Of a stretch of 64,000 nucleotides of DNA, positions 20,144 to 28,682 are shown piece after piece; the stretch's first letter is position 1, and the number at the start of each line of letters is the position of its first letter. The DNA is from Pseudobutyrivibrio sp. 49 (GTDB lineage: Bacteria > Bacillota > Clostridia > Lachnospirales > Lachnospiraceae), in contig NZ_FNDP01000009.1 in the NCBI RefSeq assembly GCF_900100545.1, positions 59,567-123,566 on the forward strand, read 5' to 3'. The notes beneath the pieces were generated by a model that worked only from the letters and a program-made list of their open reading frames with translations, was not told the origin of the DNA and did not search any database. The position numbers and the translations under genes are program-made.

Positions 20144-22285
20144 CTAATACTCTACTTCAGTTACTTCTCCCTTTAACACCACATCAAAAACATCTACAGG
20201 CTTTCCTGTAAGCTCTGCACTTCTTGCATCTGGCTGCTGACCGCCGATAGATACCTTAAATGCACCTGGCTCAACAACACATCTGCCCTTTTCATCAATA
20301 AGTGCAAAATCACGGGCTGAAAGCTCAAGGCTTACTTCCTTTGATTCCCCAGGAAGAAGCTCAACCTTTGCAATCTTACGAAGCATGCAATTGGCAACTC
20401 TTGTAGATGCCTCTACATCCTTCACATATACCTGAACAGTCTCGTGTGCTTTGTATTCCCCTGCATTCTTAACTGTTACCTTAACTGTAAATTTTTCTCC
20501 AATAGCACCCTCAGTCTTATCGATAGCAGCGTTAGTGTACTGAATATCTGAGTAGCTGAGACCATATCCAAATGGATAAAGTGGTGTGCCCTTGAAATAT
20601 CTGTAGGTGCGTCCCTCCATTGAGTAATCCTCGAATGGTGGTAAATCAGCATCTGACTTATAGAAAGTAAGTGGAAGCTTTCCTGATGGGCTGTCCTCTC
20701 CAAAGAGAACCTCTGCGATTGCACGTCCACCTCTTGCTCCTGGATACCAGCACTGGATTATCGCATTTACGTTATCGTTAGCCCAGCTTAAATCCATGGC
20801 GGAACCAGCTAAAACAAGAAGTACTACAGGCTTTCCGATAGCTGTAATCTTCTCAACAAGCTCCTGCTGCAAGCCTGGAAGCTTAAGTCCCTTCTTATCT
20901 CCACTACCGAACTCGTTTCCAGCATCGCCTTCCTCTCCTTCGATTGTAGAATCAAGACCCATTGCAAGTACTACAACATCTGAGTGCTCAGCTACTGCCA
21001 TCGCCTCAGCAAAGGTATCTCTTGCCTCAGAAAGCACATGCATTCTATCCTTCCAAAGTGGAGTTCCATCTGAGTGGAATACTCTCACATCATCTCCAAC
21101 GTAACGCTGGATACCTTCAAGTACAGTAATATATTCAGATGAAATACCCTCATAGTTTCCTACAAGAGCAATTCTTGAATTTGAGTTTGGTCCGATGACA
21201 CCGATTGTCTTGATAGCATCCTTCTTAAGTGGAAGAAGTCCGTCATTCTTAAGAAGTACCATAGCACGCTTAGCAGCCTCATTTGCAAGCTCCTTGTGCT
21301 CCTTGCACTCTACCATTTCATAAGGGATGTCATCATACTTGCTGCCTCTCTCTGGAAGAGTTCCAAGACGAAGGCGAAGCTCAATAAGACGCTCAACTGA
21401 CTCTGTGATTGTCTCCTCAGAAACAAGGTTTGCTTTGTAAGCGTAGAGAAGCTTCTCATATACACAACCGCAGTTCAAATCACAGCCGTTATTAACAGCA
21501 AGTGCTGCTGATTCCACTTCACAGGTAGTTACCTTGTGATTCTCGTGGAAATCTCTGATTGCCCAGCAGTCTGAAACCACGTGACCTTCGAAGCCCCAAT
21601 CGCCTCTTAATATATCTTTAAGTAATCTCTTGCTACCGCAGGCTGGCTCACCATTTACTCTGTTGTAAGCGCCCATAACAGCCTCTACCTTTGCATCCTT
21701 AACAAGACGCTTGAAGGCATAAAGATATGTATCGTATAAATCCTGATCACTTACCTTTGCATCAAAGTGATGTCTGTCTGCCTCAGGACCTGAGTGAACA
21801 GCGAAATGCTTAGCGCAGGCTGCTGATTTTGGATTGTCCAAATCATCACCCTGAAGACCTCTTACATAAGCCATACCAAGCTGACCAGTAAGATATGGGT
21901 CCTCGCCGTAGGTCTCATGGCCACGTCCCCATCTTGGGTCACGGAAGATATTTACGTTTGGAGCCCAGTAAGTAAGGCCCTTGTAGATATCTCTGTCGCC
22001 GTGCTTTAAAAACTCATTGAACTTTGCTCGTCCCTCTGTAGATGTGGCATCTGCCACCTTCTGAACAAGCTCCTCATCAAAGGTAGCACCAAGGCCAATT
22101 GCCTGTGGGAAAACTGTGGCATCTCCTGCTCTTGCCACTCCGTGAAGCGCCTCGTTCCACCAGCAGTACTTTGGAATACCAAGTCTGTCGATAGCCTCAG
22201 CATGATGAAGCATCTGAGAACACTTCTCCTCTATTGTCATCTGCGATACTAATTCCTTAGCACGCTTCATTGTTTCCTGATTCAA
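20144..22285 (-). CDS. xyl3A: GH3 beta-xylosidase (conventional domain order)
   Basis: This enzyme probably releases xylose from the non-reducing end of xylo-oligosaccharides in the cytoplasm. At 713 residues it has the normal GH3 order: TIM barrel first, with Asp239 as nucleophile in GHVVSDCWAI, then the alpha/beta sandwich (AMVLLKNDGLLPL), then a fibronectin-type-III-like C terminus. The SDCWAI context resembles GH3 xylosidase and glucosidase subgroups. The best ribosome-binding site (AAGGAGG) points to a TTG start at 22285; an ATG at 22270 with a weak site is the alternative. The start overlaps the end of the DUF624 gene by 29 bases, suggesting translational coupling. Confidence 0.92.
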   Translation of the reverse strand: MNQETMKRAKELVSQMTIEEKCSQMLHHAEAIDRLGIPKYCWWNEALHGVARAGDATVFPQAIGLGATFDEELVQKVADATSTEGRAKFNEFLKHGDRDIYKGLTYWAPNVNIFRDPRWGRGHETYGEDPYLTGQLGMAYVRGLQGDDLDNPKSAACAKHFAVHSGPEADRHHFDAKVSDQDLYDTYLYAFKRLVKDAKVEAVMGAYNRVNGEPACGSKRLLKDILRGDWGFEGHVVSDCWAIRDFHENHKVTTCEVESAALAVNNGCDLNCGCVYEKLLYAYKANLVSEETITESVERLIELRLRLGTLPERGSKYDDIPYEMVECKEHKELANEAAKRAMVLLKNDGLLPLKKDAIKTIGVIGPNSNSRIALVGNYEGISSEYITVLEGIQRYVGDDVRVFHSDGTPLWKDRMHVLSEARDTFAEAMAVAEHSDVVVLAMGLDSTIEGEEGDAGNEFGSGDKKGLKLPGLQQELVEKITAIGKPVVLLVLAGSAMDLSWANDNVNAIIQCWYPGARGGRAIAEVLFGEDSPSGKLPLTFYKSDADLPPFEDYSMEGRTYRYFKGTPLYPFGYGLSYSDIQYTNAAIDKTEGAIGEKFTVKVTVKNAGEYKAHETVQVYVKDVEASTRVANCMLRKIAKVELLPGESKEVSLELSARDFALIDEKGRCVVEPGAFKVSIGGQQPDARSAELTGKPVDVFDVVLKGEVTEVEY

Positions 22286-22907
22286 CTGTTTCTTCCTCCT
22301 TGTTTAGCATTTCTAACTGTTTATTAAATTCCTTACTTATGTAATAAAGTGTGACTGTGGTGCAGAGCAGCCAAATTGCAAGCCCCCACTCTATGTACCA
22401 CGCACAGATTATGTAAGGTAAAAATGTCACTATAAAAATCAAAATCATTCTTGGGAAATTAAGAAGCGCCATTACCATGGATGCTTTAAAAAGCTCCTTT
22501 AAGGTCACCTTATATCTTGCTTCAAAAGGGAACATGCAATATGCAACTGACCACACAACAAATGAAAGCACGCCAAGAACTGCCTTTAAAATGATAGGCA
22601 TGCTGGCTGCTCTGCCATAGAGCACGTTATACCAGTCAAAGGCAAGTATGAGCCCTATCAAAAGGATAATAAGCCACGCTACTGTAACCTGAGAAAAGTT
22701 TTCTTTAAAAGATTTAAAATAGCTTTTTGTTACGCTAGGCTCCTCACCTCTGACAATCTTCATTGATGTATAAAATTTTGCAGTGTGAGCTGCACCTATA
22801 GTGATAATTGGAATTGAGCAAAGAAGTGTAAGTAGATTTAAAATGATATAATCTGTAACCTTGCTAAGAAACTCCATTACTTCGCTGTCTGGACTAAATA
22901 TTTGCAT
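22257..22907 (-). CDS. DUF624 (YesL-type) membrane protein
   Basis: This is a 216-residue membrane protein of the DUF624 family, whose best-known member is YesL of Bacillus subtilis. These genes regularly accompany LplABC-type importers and YesM/YesN regulators, but their molecular function is not established. Five hydrophobic segments are visible, including LNLLTLLCSIPIITIGA near the start, the most conserved family segment. GGAGGT precedes the ATG. It appears to be the first gene of the GH3, esterase, GH43, YesM, YesN operon, because a terminator lies immediately upstream. Confidence 0.88.
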   Translation of the reverse strand: MQIFSPDSEVMEFLSKVTDYIILNLLTLLCSIPIITIGAAHTAKFYTSMKIVRGEEPSVTKSYFKSFKENFSQVTVAWLIILLIGLILAFDWYNVLYGRAASMPIILKAVLGVLSFVVWSVAYCMFPFEARYKVTLKELFKASMVMALLNFPRMILIFIVTFLPYIICAWYIEWGLAIWLLCTTVTLYYISKEFNKQLEMLNKEEETVESGNNEAC

Positions 22908-22952
22908 AACATTACTACCTCCGGGTACTATCTTGGATGATAATATTGTATT

Positions 22953-23000
22953 AAAAAATCCCCACCAACATCTACTGACAAAGTTCAGATGTTAGTGGGG
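22953..23000 (-). terminator. terminator after the second binding-protein gene
   Basis: CCCCAC plus AACATCT pairs with AGATGTT plus GTGGGG around a 12-base loop, with a single mismatch. The minus strand then continues with six T residues. It separates the importer transcript (26703-23020) from the DUF624-led operon. Confidence 0.88.
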
Positions 23001-23019
23001 AAAAGTTTTAATTATTTAA

Positions 23020-24693
23020 TTAATCAACAGATGTTGAAGAGCCATACTTAGCTTCAAACTTCTCTGTTCTCTCATCCATGATAGCCTGGCAGCCTGATGC
23101 AAGGTAATCAGCGATTGCATCATCCCAAACCTTATCAAAATCAGCTTCCTTAGCTGCAAGAGCTGTATCATAAACAACATCTCTCTTTGAACCAAGAGCC
23201 TCGCCCATACCGTTCTCAGCTACGATTTCTGGAACCTTTACGTTCTTTGCAATCTTGTTGTCTGTAGCTGCAACGTCGAGTGCCTTCTGTACATCCTCTG
23301 GGTCACATGCTGGATAGCTGTGTGCCATAGAAAGAAGTGTGAGGTCCTCATCACCAAGGTGGAGACCATTACATGTAATTGTGTAGTCAATGTTGTTACC
23401 AGAGTTCATGATTGGATCGCCTGTAGCTGGGATAAGCTCGATAGCGCCATCCTCAAGAACGTTGTGTGTAACACCCTCATCACCAATCTGTAAGTACTTG
23501 ATGTGCTCTGGAGCAGAAATCCAATCAAGGTAAAGAAGTGATGCAAGTGGCTCATCATTTGTAGTTGGGAAGAAGATCTTTCTATCACCAGCTGTTGAGT
23601 CAACATACTTAAGGTGCTTGCCCTCTGAGTTCTCGAAGCAATCAACTGCTACATACTTAGCATCATCGCCAACGATTCTCTTAAGGTTAGCCTGGATTGA
23701 ATCATCACCGCCACGGAAAGGATAATCCCAGTTGTGCTGGAATGCACCAACATAACCAGCCTTCATCATATCATCCTCTGTAGAATCACCTGCTGTATAA
23801 AGAGCGAAATCCTTCCAAAGAAGACCTTCGTTGTACCACTTGTTAAGTGTCTTCATAGCAGTCTTTGTACCGTTCTGTGTAAGCTTTCTATCATCAAATC
23901 CGTTGATGTAGAATTCCTTATCTGTAATCTTTGGATCCATCTCTGACTCGATAAGAAGTGCTGCTCTCCAGCCTACATCAAATGATACTGAGAATGGAAC
24001 CATCTTATCTGCATCCTTGCCAAGGAGCTCCTTAGCGTTGTCACGGAATGCACAAATTACATCATAGAACTCAGCCTTTGTTGTTGGCTCCTCAAGACCA
24101 AGCTTGTCTAACCAGTCTTTTCTGATAAATGTATTGATACGTCTGTTGTTAGCACGCTTTCCTTCGATTGCCCAAAGTGTACCCTTCTCATCATCTAAAT
24201 CCCAGTAGATGTTTGTGTCGCCAAGCCAATCCTGAAGGTTTGTAAGCTCGCTACCATATTGATCCATAAGTGGCTTTAAGTCTGTAACACCGCCCATGTT
24301 AGCGTATGTCTGAATTGTTGGATAAGAGTATGTAAGGCAGATATCTGGAGCTCCGCCTGAAGCAAGAAGGTTGTTAATTTCTTCTGTCTCTGTCCAACGT
24401 GGAACTGCTACGAACTCAACCTCAACGTTGTGATCCTCAAGCATTCCCTTCTTGATGTACTCTGTGTACATGTTGTCTGTTGGGTCTGTACCGCCATCGT
24501 TTCCTCTGTCGTAAACCTCAACTGTGATGTGTTTTGTCTCAGCAAATTTTCCATCAACAAGCTCTGAAACCTCAGAACCTTCTTCGATGGAAGTAGAGCC
24601 CTCTTTTGTTGCATCTGAGCTGCTTGAACCGCAAGCTACCATGCTAAGACCCATAGTGCATGCAAGCACTAATGATACGATTCTTTTTTTCAT
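23020..24693 (-). CDS. extracellular solute-binding lipoprotein of the second oligosaccharide importer
   Basis: This is a 557-residue lipoprotein with signal peptide and lipobox SMVACGS. It should bind an extracellular oligosaccharide for the permeases encoded just upstream. It is of the large LplA type (an ITVEVYDRGNDGG start and DWLDKLGLEEPTT segment). A serine-rich stretch follows the lipidated Cys, as usual for a flexible tether. GGGAGG precedes the ATG. Here the order is LplB, LplC, binding protein, the reverse of the other importer, and the gene is followed by a strong terminator. The sequence differs greatly from the first binding protein, so the ligand is probably different. Confidence 0.9.
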   Translation of the reverse strand: MKKRIVSLVLACTMGLSMVACGSSSSDATKEGSTSIEEGSEVSELVDGKFAETKHITVEVYDRGNDGGTDPTDNMYTEYIKKGMLEDHNVEVEFVAVPRWTETEEINNLLASGGAPDICLTYSYPTIQTYANMGGVTDLKPLMDQYGSELTNLQDWLGDTNIYWDLDDEKGTLWAIEGKRANNRRINTFIRKDWLDKLGLEEPTTKAEFYDVICAFRDNAKELLGKDADKMVPFSVSFDVGWRAALLIESEMDPKITDKEFYINGFDDRKLTQNGTKTAMKTLNKWYNEGLLWKDFALYTAGDSTEDDMMKAGYVGAFQHNWDYPFRGGDDSIQANLKRIVGDDAKYVAVDCFENSEGKHLKYVDSTAGDRKIFFPTTNDEPLASLLYLDWISAPEHIKYLQIGDEGVTHNVLEDGAIELIPATGDPIMNSGNNIDYTITCNGLHLGDEDLTLLSMAHSYPACDPEDVQKALDVAATDNKIAKNVKVPEIVAENGMGEALGSKRDVVYDTALAAKEADFDKVWDDAIADYLASGCQAIMDERTEKFEAKYGSSTSVD

Positions 24694-24765
24694 CGTAATC
24701 CTCCCAATAATGTTTTGTAGTGATTTTAGTTTATGAATTAACGGCCGCAGCCATTTATTCCTGTA

Positions 24766-25731
24766 TTATTCTTTCACAGCTCCAAGTGTTACGCCGTGGA
24801 TGAAGTATTTCTGTAAGAATGGGTAGATACAAAGGATTGGAATCGTTGAGAACATAACGATTGCAGCCTTAAGTGATTCAGAAAGACCAGGTGTTGAGAA
24901 GCCCTCCTGTGTTGCTACCTCTACCGAATTCATGTTGTTCAAAATATTGTATAGCAATAACTGAAGAGGATAGAAATCCTTGTTCTTCATATACATCAAA
25001 GCATCTGAATAACCATTCCATCTACCTACCGCATAAAATAGTGCAAGCGTTGCAATAACTGGCTTTGAAAGTGGAAGGTAGATGCTCCAAAGTATTCTAA
25101 AGAAGCTTGCACCATCGATTTCAGCTGACTCTCTAAGGGAATCTGGAATTCCATAGAAGAAGCTTCGCATGATAATCATGTTGTAAACACTTAAGCATCC
25201 AGGAACAATAAGTACCAAAGGATTATCAAGAAGGTTTAACTCCTTCATGAGTAAGTAGTTTGGAATTGTACCTGCGTTGAAGAACATTGTTATCGTAATT
25301 ACGATATTAAAAATTGAACGACCTTTAAGCTTATTAAAGATAAGTGGATAAGCACAAAGTACTGTCATTGTCAGTGAAAGGAATGTACAAATCACTGTTA
25401 AAATCACGGTCCAAACAAATGACTTAATGTACTTTGGATCTCCAAGTACTGTCGAATAAGCTGATATGTTGAGGCCCTTTGGAATAAGGTAAACCTCTCT
25501 TCTAACCAAAAAGTCAGATGCTGAAAGCGAACGAGCTAAAAGGTTAATCATAGGGATGATACAAATCAAACTGATGATTACGCAGATTGTTATGAATACA
25601 ATGTCACCTGCTTTTGTGCTGTCCGATTTAACCATACGGCTTGTTTCTGTCTCATCATCTTTGTCTCTTCTTTTAGAACGTGCAAAGCCTTTTGTATTAA
25701 TTTTTCCTGTCATTACTAATTCTTTTGCCAT
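24766..25731 (-). CDS. lplC: ABC sugar transporter permease, LplC/MalG type (second importer)
   Basis: This is an inner-membrane subunit of a CUT1 importer. The first 40 residues are charged and cytoplasmic; the first membrane helix is near 44-64. The EAA loop ESAEIDGASFFRILWSIYLP is present and the C terminus is YFIHGVTLGAVKE. GGAGGTG lies six bases before the ATG. It follows the LplB gene by 12 bases and precedes the binding-protein gene by 72 bases. It is the first of the two lplC-like genes to be transcribed in the region. Confidence 0.93.
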   Translation of the reverse strand: MAKELVMTGKINTKGFARSKRRDKDDETETSRMVKSDSTKAGDIVFITICVIISLICIIPMINLLARSLSASDFLVRREVYLIPKGLNISAYSTVLGDPKYIKSFVWTVILTVICTFLSLTMTVLCAYPLIFNKLKGRSIFNIVITITMFFNAGTIPNYLLMKELNLLDNPLVLIVPGCLSVYNMIIMRSFFYGIPDSLRESAEIDGASFFRILWSIYLPLSKPVIATLALFYAVGRWNGYSDALMYMKNKDFYPLQLLLYNILNNMNSVEVATQEGFSTPGLSESLKAAIVMFSTIPILCIYPFLQKYFIHGVTLGAVKE

Positions 25732-25743
25732 ACTTCACACCTC

Positions 25744-26703
25744 CTACCAAATACCGCGCTCGCCAAGCTTACGTGAAAGCCAGTTTGCAAATAGTAGGAA
25801 TATAACTCCTACAACCGACTGGAACAAACCAACTGCAGTTGTAAGTGAGAACTGAAGTCCCTTAATACCGTTCTTATATACGAATGTCGAAATAACCTCA
25901 GCGTTCTGCATAACCAGGTTGTTCTGTAAAGCGAATGGTCTATCGAAGGCTGAACCTAAGATGTTACCAAGTGCCATAATCAAAAGTACTACGATAGTGC
26001 TCTTGATTCCTGGAAGTGTGATGTGCCACATCTTACGGAATCTTCCTGCTCCATCAACTGAGGCTGCTTCGTAAAGCTCAGGTGAAATACCTGCAATCGC
26101 TGCAAGATAAATGATTGAATTCCAACCAAAGCTCTGCCAAATACCAAGAAAGATATAAGTTCCTACCCACTTATGTGGATCATTTAAGAATGGAACTGGC
26201 TCACCACCAAAATTTGAAATAAACATATTTACAAGACCATTACTTGGTGCAAAAAGCTGAATTGCCAAACCGTAAATGATAACCCATGAAAGGAAGTGTG
26301 GCATGTAAGCAATTGTCTGTACTGTCTTCTTAAACCACTTAACATTAAGCTCGTTAAGAATTAATGCGAAGATGATTGGAATTGGGAAACCAATAACCAA
26401 ATCTAATAAGTTCAATCCAACTGTATTTCTCAAAGCATTTAAGAAATCTCTGTTGTGAAAAGCCTGAATAAAATACTGAAATCCGTGATTATCTGCCCAA
26501 GGCATTTCCCCAACTTTTTGTACGATACTGTACTTCTTAAAAGCAATTAATACGTACTTCATTGGAACATACTTGAAAACCAGTAAATAAAGCATTGGCA
26601 AAAGTAATAAAACATATAGCTGCCAATATCTCTTTAGATAGGCTTTCCAGTTTGTTTTCTCAGCCACTGCTACTGCTGAGTTTCCCGCTGTCATAACTTT
26701 CAT
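25744..26703 (-). CDS. lplB: ABC sugar transporter permease, LplB/MalF type (second importer)
   Basis: This is the first gene of the second importer operon. It has six predicted membrane helices, starting near residue 28, and an EAA loop EAASVDGAGRFRKMWHITLP. The C terminus NWLSRKLGERGIW is typical of LplB. GGAGGAT precedes the ATG. A perfect GntR-type palindrome, ACTTGTATACAAGT, lies 27 bases upstream of the start codon, so the GntR/FCD gene next door very likely represses this operon. Confidence 0.93.
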   Translation of the reverse strand: MKVMTAGNSAVAVAEKTNWKAYLKRYWQLYVLLLLPMLYLLVFKYVPMKYVLIAFKKYSIVQKVGEMPWADNHGFQYFIQAFHNRDFLNALRNTVGLNLLDLVIGFPIPIIFALILNELNVKWFKKTVQTIAYMPHFLSWVIIYGLAIQLFAPSNGLVNMFISNFGGEPVPFLNDPHKWVGTYIFLGIWQSFGWNSIIYLAAIAGISPELYEAASVDGAGRFRKMWHITLPGIKSTIVVLLIMALGNILGSAFDRPFALQNNLVMQNAEVISTFVYKNGIKGLQFSLTTAVGLFQSVVGVIFLLFANWLSRKLGERGIW

Positions 26704-26729
26704 TTCTATCCTCCACTTCTTTTTTAATA

Positions 26730-26743
26730 ACTTGTATACAAGT
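26730..26743. promoter_or_regulatory. GntR/FCD operator in front of the second importer operon
   Basis: The perfect 14-base palindrome ACTTGTATACAAGT lies in the LplB leader. Its 12-base core CTTGTATACAAG is identical to the core at 27591-27602 next to the GntR gene. The GT-n-AC spacing is typical of FCD-type GntR operators. No other copy was seen in the window. Confidence 0.8.
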
Positions 26744-26773
26744 ATATTAGTGTTTTAGTTTCGATAAGTCTAT

Positions 26774-26816
26774 ATTAAAAAAACAACCAAAATGGCATAT
26801 GCATTTTGGTTGTTTT
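26774..26816 (-). terminator. terminator of the GntR gene
   Basis: AAAACAACCAAAATG pairs perfectly with CATTTTGGTTGTTTT around a seven-base loop, and the minus strand continues with T residues. It lies 27 bases after the GntR stop codon and before the LplB leader. Confidence 0.88.
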
Positions 26817-26842
26817 ACACTAATTTATAAAATTGTTGTGAA

Positions 26843-27529
26843 TTATTGTTGTGTTGTTTCGAAATATTGCGGAAAGGCCTTTATCAATTCCTCCTGATCA
26901 AGCCTGTAGCGATCCAAATGCTTCTCTACAATTGCCTTTGCCTTCTCCTTATCCTTTTCCTTGATAGCGTCCAGCATAAGACGGTGATCACCTACAATCT
27001 TCTTGTCTTTAACAGTCAGCATGGATAGTGTACGAACTCTGTCAAAATGAATCATAATCATCTGACTCATATGATGAATGGTTTCTTTCTTTGCTGCCAC
27101 ATAAATCATACGATGAAATTCATTATCAAGCTCAAAGATTTTTTCTGTATTATCCTTTTCAAGATAAAACTCCTGCAGTGCTACATTTTCCTCAAGGAGC
27201 TTAATATCCTCTTCAGTAGCCATATCACAGGCTTCCTCAATAACAGCTATATCCAAAACCTTTCGAAGAAATACAGCCTCCTCCACATACTGTGAATTAA
27301 TGAGAGAAACATAACTTCCCTTTTGAGGGTATATTTCGATAAGAGCTGCCTTATGTAGTTCTTGGATGGATTCTCTGACAGGAGTGCGACTAACACCTAA
27401 GAATGCAGATATTTCATTTTCACTAATTGCCTGACCTGGCTCCAGATCAGCAGACTTTATGTTCTCAGTAATTGCTCTAAGGGCATATTCCCTTGCAGTC
27501 TCTGAGTTTATCCTCTCAATTTTTTTCAT
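26843..27529 (-). CDS. GntR-family transcriptional regulator, FCD type
   Basis: This is a DNA-binding repressor whose ligand is probably a sugar acid or related xylan breakdown product, as for many FCD regulators. The 228-residue protein has an N-terminal winged helix (about 5-75) with ENEISAFLGVSRTPVRESIQ, the hallmark GntR recognition helix. An all-helical FCD domain (about 90-215) has the metal/ligand-binding DNEFHRMIY and a later His (VGDHRLMLDAI). I chose the ATG at 27529 because GAGGAGA lies four bases upstream; the longer frame has no ribosome-binding site and runs through the operator. An identical palindrome core stands in its own leader and before the second importer operon. Confidence 0.92.
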   Translation of the reverse strand: MKKIERINSETAREYALRAITENIKSADLEPGQAISENEISAFLGVSRTPVRESIQELHKAALIEIYPQKGSYVSLINSQYVEEAVFLRKVLDIAVIEEACDMATEEDIKLLEENVALQEFYLEKDNTEKIFELDNEFHRMIYVAAKKETIHHMSQMIMIHFDRVRTLSMLTVKDKKIVGDHRLMLDAIKEKDKEKAKAIVEKHLDRYRLDQEELIKAFPQYFETTQQ

Positions 27530-27574
27530 AGTTCTCCTCATTGTAAGGTTAGAATGAAAGTTTGTTATTATTCT

Positions 27575-27618
27575 AACAAAAAGGATTCGACTTGTATACA
27601 AGCCAAATCCTTTTTGTT
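27575..27618 (-). terminator. terminator of the esterase gene with a GntR operator at its apex
   Basis: AACAAAAAGGATT (27575-27587) pairs perfectly with AATCCTTTTTGTT (27606-27618). The 18 bases between are three bases, the palindrome CTTGTATACAAG, and three bases, giving a 44-base palindrome with only two mismatched pairs. On the minus strand the stem contains five T residues at its 3' end, fitting a terminator for the esterase gene that ends at 27659. Confidence 0.75.
27591..27602. promoter_or_regulatory. GntR/FCD operator upstream of the GntR gene
   Basis: The core CTTGTATACAAG is identical to the core before the second importer operon. It lies 62 bases upstream of the chosen GntR start codon, so autoregulation is likely. 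Confidence 0.75.
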
Positions 27619-27658
27619 AAAACTGTTTAGTTTAAGTTCATTTAAATTGTCACTTATT

Positions 27659-28588
27659 TTATTTATAGATGGCAAAATACTTTTCAAGCCATGCTGCTGC
27701 AAGGTCGATCCAAACCTTTGCCTCTCTATTAGTCTGAATATCATAAGCATCCTGACAAGAAGTGCTCTGATCGCAAAGAGCCATTCCGTGACCTCCATCC
27801 TGGAAGATATGAATCTCAAAAGGAATGCCCTTTTCTGCAAGAGATGTAGCATACAATGTTGAATGAGCAACTGGAACAAGCTCATCCTTTGAGGTTGACC
27901 AAATAAAGGTTGGTGGAACATCCTCATCAACAAGACGTGCTGGGCTCATATCAAGAAGCTTCGCTTCATCTTCCCAATCCTCACCCATCATAAGGCGGTT
28001 GGATACCGAGAAAAATTCAAAGGCTCCTGCTCCATCCTTCTTTGTAGCCTCGTACATATAGATATAATCTGTAAGTGGGTATCCTAAGATGCAGGCTGCT
28101 GGTCTAAGTACTTCCTTATCAACTCCAACGAAATCTGTGATTACAGGCTTTGACCAGTGTGTAGAATACATGGCACAGTTGTGTGCTCCTGCTGAAAATC
28201 CGCAGATTGCAATACGCTTTGCATCCACCTGCCAGTCCTTGCTGTGCTCATGGATATATGCAAATGCCAAACCTATTTCACGCATTGGCTGTGGATGGAG
28301 CTTGTCAGGGTTGATAGCCTGATGCGCAAAATCAGTCTCCCAGTAAGGCTTTGAGCCATCATATGCAATTGAATATCTAAGTACAAAGGCGTTGTAGCCC
28401 TGACGAAGGAATGCCATTGCAATAGGCTCACCTTCACGATCACTGCAGCAAAGATATGCGCCACCTGGACAAATAAGTACAGCTGGTCTTGCCTTTCCCT
28501 GAGTCATCTCAGGAGAATCATCTAAAATATAAGTAGTGAGAGTAACGTCCTCTCTTCCCTCAATAAGCTTGATTACTTCGCTTTTCAT
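27659..28588 (-). CDS. alpha/beta-hydrolase esterase, probably acetyl-xylan or feruloyl type
   Basis: This is a 309-residue cytoplasmic serine esterase of the type often found in xylan utilisation loci. The oxyanion-hole segment is ICPGGAYLCCSDREGEP. The nucleophile elbow is ICGFSAGAHNC (Ser about 145), the acid is probably Asp in STSKDELVPV and the His in FQDGGHGMALCD. There is no signal peptide. I chose the ATG at 28588 because GGGAGG lies seven bases upstream. The longer frame starts inside that ribosome-binding site. The leader holds a long inverted repeat that includes this site. It is related to the membrane-anchored hydrolase at 48000-48998. Confidence 0.85.
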   Translation of the reverse strand: MKSEVIKLIEGREDVTLTTYILDDSPEMTQGKARPAVLICPGGAYLCCSDREGEPIAMAFLRQGYNAFVLRYSIAYDGSKPYWETDFAHQAINPDKLHPQPMREIGLAFAYIHEHSKDWQVDAKRIAICGFSAGAHNCAMYSTHWSKPVITDFVGVDKEVLRPAACILGYPLTDYIYMYEATKKDGAGAFEFFSVSNRLMMGEDWEDEAKLLDMSPARLVDEDVPPTFIWSTSKDELVPVAHSTLYATSLAEKGIPFEIHIFQDGGHGMALCDQSTSCQDAYDIQTNREAKVWIDLAAAWLEKYFAIYK

Positions 28589-28593
28589 AATAA

Positions 28594-28646
28594 AACCTCC
28601 CAATTTCTAGTAGTCTTAGAATACTATACTAGAATCTTGGGAGGTT
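28594..28646 (-). promoter_or_regulatory. long inverted repeat covering the esterase ribosome-binding site
   Basis: AACCTCCCAA plus TTTCTAGTA (28594-28612) is complementary to TACTAGAATC plus TTGGGAGGTT (28627-28646), with one bulge. In RNA from the minus strand the GGGAGG ribosome-binding site would be paired with a perfect CCTCCC. Alternatively a promoter TTTTCA, 17 bases, TATAGT overlaps the repeat, which would make it an operator. Confidence 0.65.
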
Positions 28647-28682
28647 GAAAACCGAATAATTTTAGTTTTACACCGCTAAATT

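Noticed and set aside
22257..22285. Overlap between DUF624 and GH3 genes as a sign of misassembly
   Set aside because: Both frames are intact and a good ribosome-binding site supports the GH3 start inside the overlap.
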